DNA of 64,000 nt. It comes from Polytrichum commune. Its lineage: Eukaryota > Streptophyta > Polytrichopsida > Polytrichales > Polytrichaceae. The stretch is from assembly GCA_950295325.1 (NCBI GenBank), contig OX485808.1, forward strand, positions 39,516,527-39,580,526, in the 5' to 3' direction. Position 1 is the stretch's first letter. Every line of letters starts with the position of its first letter. The position numbers were made by a program, and so were the translations under genes. The notes beneath the pieces are model-generated. The model saw nothing but the letters and a program-made list of their open reading frames with translations. It made no database searches and was not told the origin of the DNA. This document shows, piece by piece, positions 63,440-64,000 of this stretch.

Positions 63440-64000
63440 CGCACAAACCTTGTGTTCCAAAAGTACGACTTGATAAATTTGGATAAGCTTAAAGCCTTAA
63501 ACCCCTTGTACTTGTCTAGGAGGTCGTTCATTTACGAGGTCCATGAACTAAGGGCCACGTCACACACAAGCCAAGAGCCGTGACCATGAAGTTGTGAGAG
63601 CCCGAAAGAAAGTGTCCAAAGGCCGTCCCAACACACCTCCAAAATCATGTAGTGTGGTCACGGATCCTCAAGTGTAGTGTGAAGCCATATGTGACCGGGC
63701 CCTCAACCAAATGTTATTTCAATGATTTTTTATTCATGCGGGTCCTCATGCATGATAAAATAGATTAAACCAACCGGTTGCGAGCATTCGGAGTGCTATG
63801 GTCTCATGGTTTAGGGTTAGACCTATCCCCAAGTGAGGGTTTTTGACAATAGTCCAAGTGACCATGAAACATGATTCCATTCGAGGCCATGTAGGAATCC
63901 ATGTAGACTTTACATCCATCTTGCATTCACATACTCCGTTGGTCCTCAAGCGTAGTGTGAAGCGAACTTGGACCGGCTCCACCTTTTCCACTAATGAGAG
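63440..64000. mobile_element. second copy of the 56.3-kb inverted-repeat element, cut by the window end
   Basis: Words in the order found at 56.46-56.89 kb recur: GTGACCATGAA, CCAAAGGCC, GACCATGAAACAT, GGCCATGTAGGAATCC, and finally GTGTGAAGCGAACTTGGACC at about 63955. The orientation is the same and the right arm reaches the window edge. A family R2 copy lies just before it at 63025-63120. Confidence 0.55.

Overview
The window is nuclear DNA of a land plant. It has split genes with GT-AG introns, AT-rich spacers full of decayed repeats, and plant-only families. A protein that joins an N-terminal helical domain, a Ser/Thr kinase, NB-ARC and LRRs (the PNL class, known from mosses), together with an MS2/FAR2-type plastid fatty acyl reductase, points to a bryophyte, most likely a moss. 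A lycophyte or fern is not excluded. All identities come from reading motifs; no database search was possible.

Layout. (1) 1-3.5 kb: AT-rich repeats broken by a 2.2-kb hAT-like element (966-3176) with an exact 8-bp target-site duplication; its interior is almost wholly a C-rich minisatellite. (2) 3.5-10.3 kb: a ten-exon fatty acyl reductase gene (+), 814 aa, whose upstream region holds a ~0.4-kb tandem duplication. (3) 9.9-26.2 kb and 30.7-47.8 kb: two copies of one ~16-kb segment. Each carries the last exon and part of the previous exon of the reductase, an LRR graveyard, a PNL gene (-), and a candidate second minus-strand gene. Copy A is decayed: its PNL has a 1-nt deletion and an early stop. 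Copy B retains an open PNL reading frame of 2,498 aa with about 30 units of a 48-aa double LRR. Copy A alone contains a 1,673-bp solo LTR with a 5-bp target-site duplication. (4) 26.2-30.7 kb: unique spacer with a 62-bp tandem array. (5) 47.8-53 kb: MITE-rich spacer. (6) 53.5-55.4 kb: a two-exon gene (-) for a small plant protein with a Cys-rich/hydrophobic/basic motif, behind a GC-rich leader. (7) 56-64 kb: gene-free repeat country with a 1.7-kb foldback element and a ~0.6-kb inverted-repeat element present in two copies.

The most interesting system is the PNL pair. The N-terminus looks like the four-helix (HeLo/DUF1221-like) region of plant MLKL proteins. It is fused to a kinase with intact catalytic motifs, then a hydrophobic stretch, an intact NB-ARC switch and a very large LRR array that grows and shrinks by 144-bp units. 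The sequence therefore shows a candidate single-chain immune receptor carrying its own putative cell-death effector domain, beside a sister copy that is dying.
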